In this document: piece after piece, positions 40,896 through 42,042 of the stretch | Position numbering within the stretch: position 1 is the stretch's first letter | How the letters are laid out: each line of letters begins with the position of its first letter | Source of the DNA: Eubacterium sp. | Lineage (GTDB): Bacteria > Bacillota > Clostridia > Lachnospirales > Lachnospiraceae | Direction: 5' to 3' | DNA length: 42,042 nt | NCBI GenBank assembly: GCA_017433615.1 | Contig: JAFRGW010000001.1 | Location: 1 to 42,042 of the forward strand | Program-made: the position numbers and the translations under genes | The notes under the pieces: model-generated | What the model was told of the DNA's origin: nothing | Database searches by the model: none | What the model saw: only the letters and a program-made list of their open reading frames with translations

Positions 40896-41585
40896 ATGGC
40901 GGAAAAACAAATATTGTTCATCGATGCCTGTGCAAGAAAAGAATCCAGGACCAGACGGCTGACAGAATCTGTGTTATCGCATATCGAGGGCAGGGTAACA
41001 CATCTGAAACTCTATGAGAAGGAAATGTTCCCGCTGGATGAAAATGCGATCAACCAGCGGGATGAGTGCGTCGCATGCGGAAGCTGCGAACCGGATCATC
41101 TTTCATTTGCAAAGCAGTTTGCTGCGGCAGATGAGATCCTTATTGCCGCGCCGTACTGGGACTTTTCATTTCCCTCTCTTCTGAAAGTATATCTTGAGAA
41201 CGTGACAGTAAACGGCATTACATTTACTTATACAGAAGCGGGGATTCCGAAGGGATTATGTAAGGCAGGCCGCCTTCTGTATGTCACAACAGCAGGCGGA
41301 CCGATTACGGATGCTTCATTCGGATACGGGTACGTTCAAGCGTTATGCAGCAATCTCTACGGGATTGCGGACACAGAATATCTGTGTGCAGAAAACCTGG
41401 ATATTATCGGAATGGATCCAGATGCGATCCTGCGGGAAGCGGAAGCAGAAGCGGCGCGGCGATTCGGGACGGGTAAAGTCTATAATCATCCTGAATTAAG
41501 CATTACAGAATGCAGCAGGGAAGAAAAAAGCAGGGGGATCATCGTGTTGAACCCGGTGGAACAGTCGTCCACATCAGACACATAA
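40896..41585 (+). CDS. NAD(P)H-dependent flavodoxin-fold oxidoreductase
   Basis: 229 residues from ATG 40896, with CAGGAGA 5 bases upstream; the frame is open through arm D to 40824 but that stretch is repeat sequence. Flavodoxin-like fold blocks are ILFIDACARKESRTRRLTE (phosphate loop), ILIAAPYWDFSFPSLLKVYLENV and LLYVTTAGGP. This is the NQO/azoreductase-like group that reduces quinones, azo or nitro compounds with FMN. An added CVACGSCEPD trio (CxxCxxC) at about residues 53-60 is unusual for the group and might bind metal or an Fe-S cluster. It may be co-transcribed with acyP through arm D. Confidence 0.85.
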   Translation: MAEKQILFIDACARKESRTRRLTESVLSHIEGRVTHLKLYEKEMFPLDENAINQRDECVACGSCEPDHLSFAKQFAAADEILIAAPYWDFSFPSLLKVYLENVTVNGITFTYTEAGIPKGLCKAGRLLYVTTAGGPITDASFGYGYVQALCSNLYGIADTEYLCAENLDIIGMDPDAILREAEAEAARRFGTGKVYNHPELSITECSREEKSRGIIVLNPVEQSSTSDT

Positions 41586-41662
41586 AGTTTCCGGCGGTGG
41601 GGTTTGAATTGATCTTTCCGTGTATTATTATTGAAAAGACGGGAGGGATATCTGACAGTTTC

Positions 41663-41690
41663 GTAGACAGGAGACGATTCCCTGTCTGCA
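41663..41690. repeat. Degenerate repeat arm E
   Basis: AGACAGG (41665-41671) pairs with CCTGTCT (41681-41687) around a loop containing GACGATTC, a worn copy of the GGGACGGTTC loop. It lies in the 316-base gap after the oxidoreductase gene. Confidence 0.6.
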
Positions 41691-41700
41691 ATATATAAAA

Positions 41701-41743
41701 TTGGCATCCGCAAATAAAAGAAACAAGTAAGTGCGGATGCCAA
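41701..41743. other. Perfect 12-bp stem hairpin
   Basis: TTGGCATCCGCA (41701-41712) pairs perfectly with TGCGGATGCCAA (41732-41743) around a 19-base loop. No T-run follows. It could be a structured 3' end or a protein-binding site in the convergent gap. Confidence 0.6.
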
Positions 41744-41785
41744 AACATAAAAGTAAGTCCGAAACACATAGAATACAAAAGAAAC

Positions 41786-41818
41786 AGGAGAGGCATAACG
41801 CCTCTCCCGTTCCTTTTT
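41786..41818. terminator. Probable bidirectional terminator
   Basis: GAGAGGC (41788-41794) pairs with GCCTCTC (41800-41806), followed by CCGTTCCTTTTT. In the other direction CTGTTTCTTTT follows the stem. It separates the convergent oxidoreductase and probable PFOR genes. Confidence 0.7.
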
Positions 41819-41901
41819 GGAGATATATGAGCATTTTGTAAATGGTAACTGGTTAGTTAAATTGTTTGCTTTAGCAGCAAACCGGATTTGACCCGGAAGT
41901 T

Positions 41902-42042
41902 TTACTTCGCCAGATTCTTGTAGGTCTCGAGTCTTGCCTTTGCATCGTTCTCTGCCTTGTTGTAAAGAGCTTCTGCTTTCTCCGGGAAGGAGAGTGCCAG
42001 AGATGCATAACGGTTCTGACCCTTGATGAATGTCTGGAAGCC
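41902..42042 (-). CDS. nifJ: C-terminus of probable pyruvate:ferredoxin (flavodoxin) oxidoreductase (partial)
   Basis: The minus strand is open from the window edge to TAA at 41902-41904 and gives the last 46 residues: FQTFIKGQNRYASLALSFPEKAEALY, then a helical ending in YKNLAK. This pattern (RYxSL...FPEKAExLxxxAExDAKxRxExYKxLA) is that of the extreme C-terminal helix of one-chain PFOR. The enzyme turns pyruvate and CoA into acetyl-CoA, CO2 and reduced ferredoxin, the standard route in clostridia. The start and all cofactor domains are outside the window, so the call rests on the tail only. Confidence 0.65.
   Translation of the reverse strand, partial: GFQTFIKGQNRYASLALSFPEKAEALYNKAENDAKARLETYKNLAK

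Overview
This is a stretch of chromosome from a low-to-mid G+C Gram-positive anaerobe, most likely a Clostridia/Lachnospiraceae-type gut bacterium. The evidence is AGGAGG-type ribosome binding sites, T-rich intrinsic terminators, the 3' end of a probable pyruvate:ferredoxin oxidoreductase, a biotin pyruvate carboxylase, a one-chain mannitol PTS, SH3/NlpC-P60/3D and GH25 wall hydrolases, and a transmembrane eukaryotic-type kinase. No rRNA, tRNA, CRISPR array, intact transposase or prophage was seen. There is no phylogenetic marker good enough to name a genus.

Layout. 1-3154: tail of a lysine-rich protein, an MBL/beta-CASP ribonuclease-like enzyme, a repeat element, MTA/SAH nucleosidase (mtnN) and a small unknown gene on the minus strand. 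3396-8520: an aconitase-family hydratase and a large secreted SH3-NlpC/P60-3D protein. 8594-12574: a type Ic-like aminotransferase (minus strand) divergent from larB-larC, which make the nickel-pincer cofactor. 12740-18510: an HTH-Uma2 fusion (minus strand) divergent from a two-gene membrane operon of a Ser/Thr kinase and an Ig-like, proline-stalked membrane protein. 18507-22175: a wrecked higB toxin with intact higA, an acyl carrier protein, and a lone hypF. 22286-26548: a mannitol operon on the minus strand (DeoR-type regulator, mtlA, mtlD) with hairpin repeats in the mtlA leader. 26773-32525: GH25 lysozyme, a phosphoribosyltransferase-like protein with an altered PRPP loop, and pyruvate carboxylase. 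32620-42042: two unrelated P-loop ATPases, a DUF4037 protein, a YbaK-type deacylase, an M20 amidohydrolase, a nuclease-DUF2075 helicase overlapping acylphosphatase, a flavodoxin-fold oxidoreductase, and the 3' end of the probable PFOR gene.

The most distinctive features are repeats. A dispersed family of 27-base hairpins (stem GGAGACAG/CTGTCTCC around a GGGACGGTTC-type loop) occurs as three inverted-pair elements, two of which share a clear inner hairpin, and as two solo arms. The arms sit against gene 3' ends, and one has been read into the C-terminus of a YbaK-family protein. The kinase has a 13-residue repeat (39 bp) amplified inside its activation loop, between DFG and APE. The mtlA leader has a 41-bp hairpin repeat and the larB leader a 28-bp repeat; neither period is a multiple of three, so both are non-coding.

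No single, clearly new multi-gene defence or metabolic system is evident. The best candidates for a second look are the repeat family, the kinase/Ig-protein pair, the phosphoribosyltransferase-like protein with two CxxC pairs, and the nuclease-DUF2075 helicase. All functional calls are from reading motifs; no database search was run.
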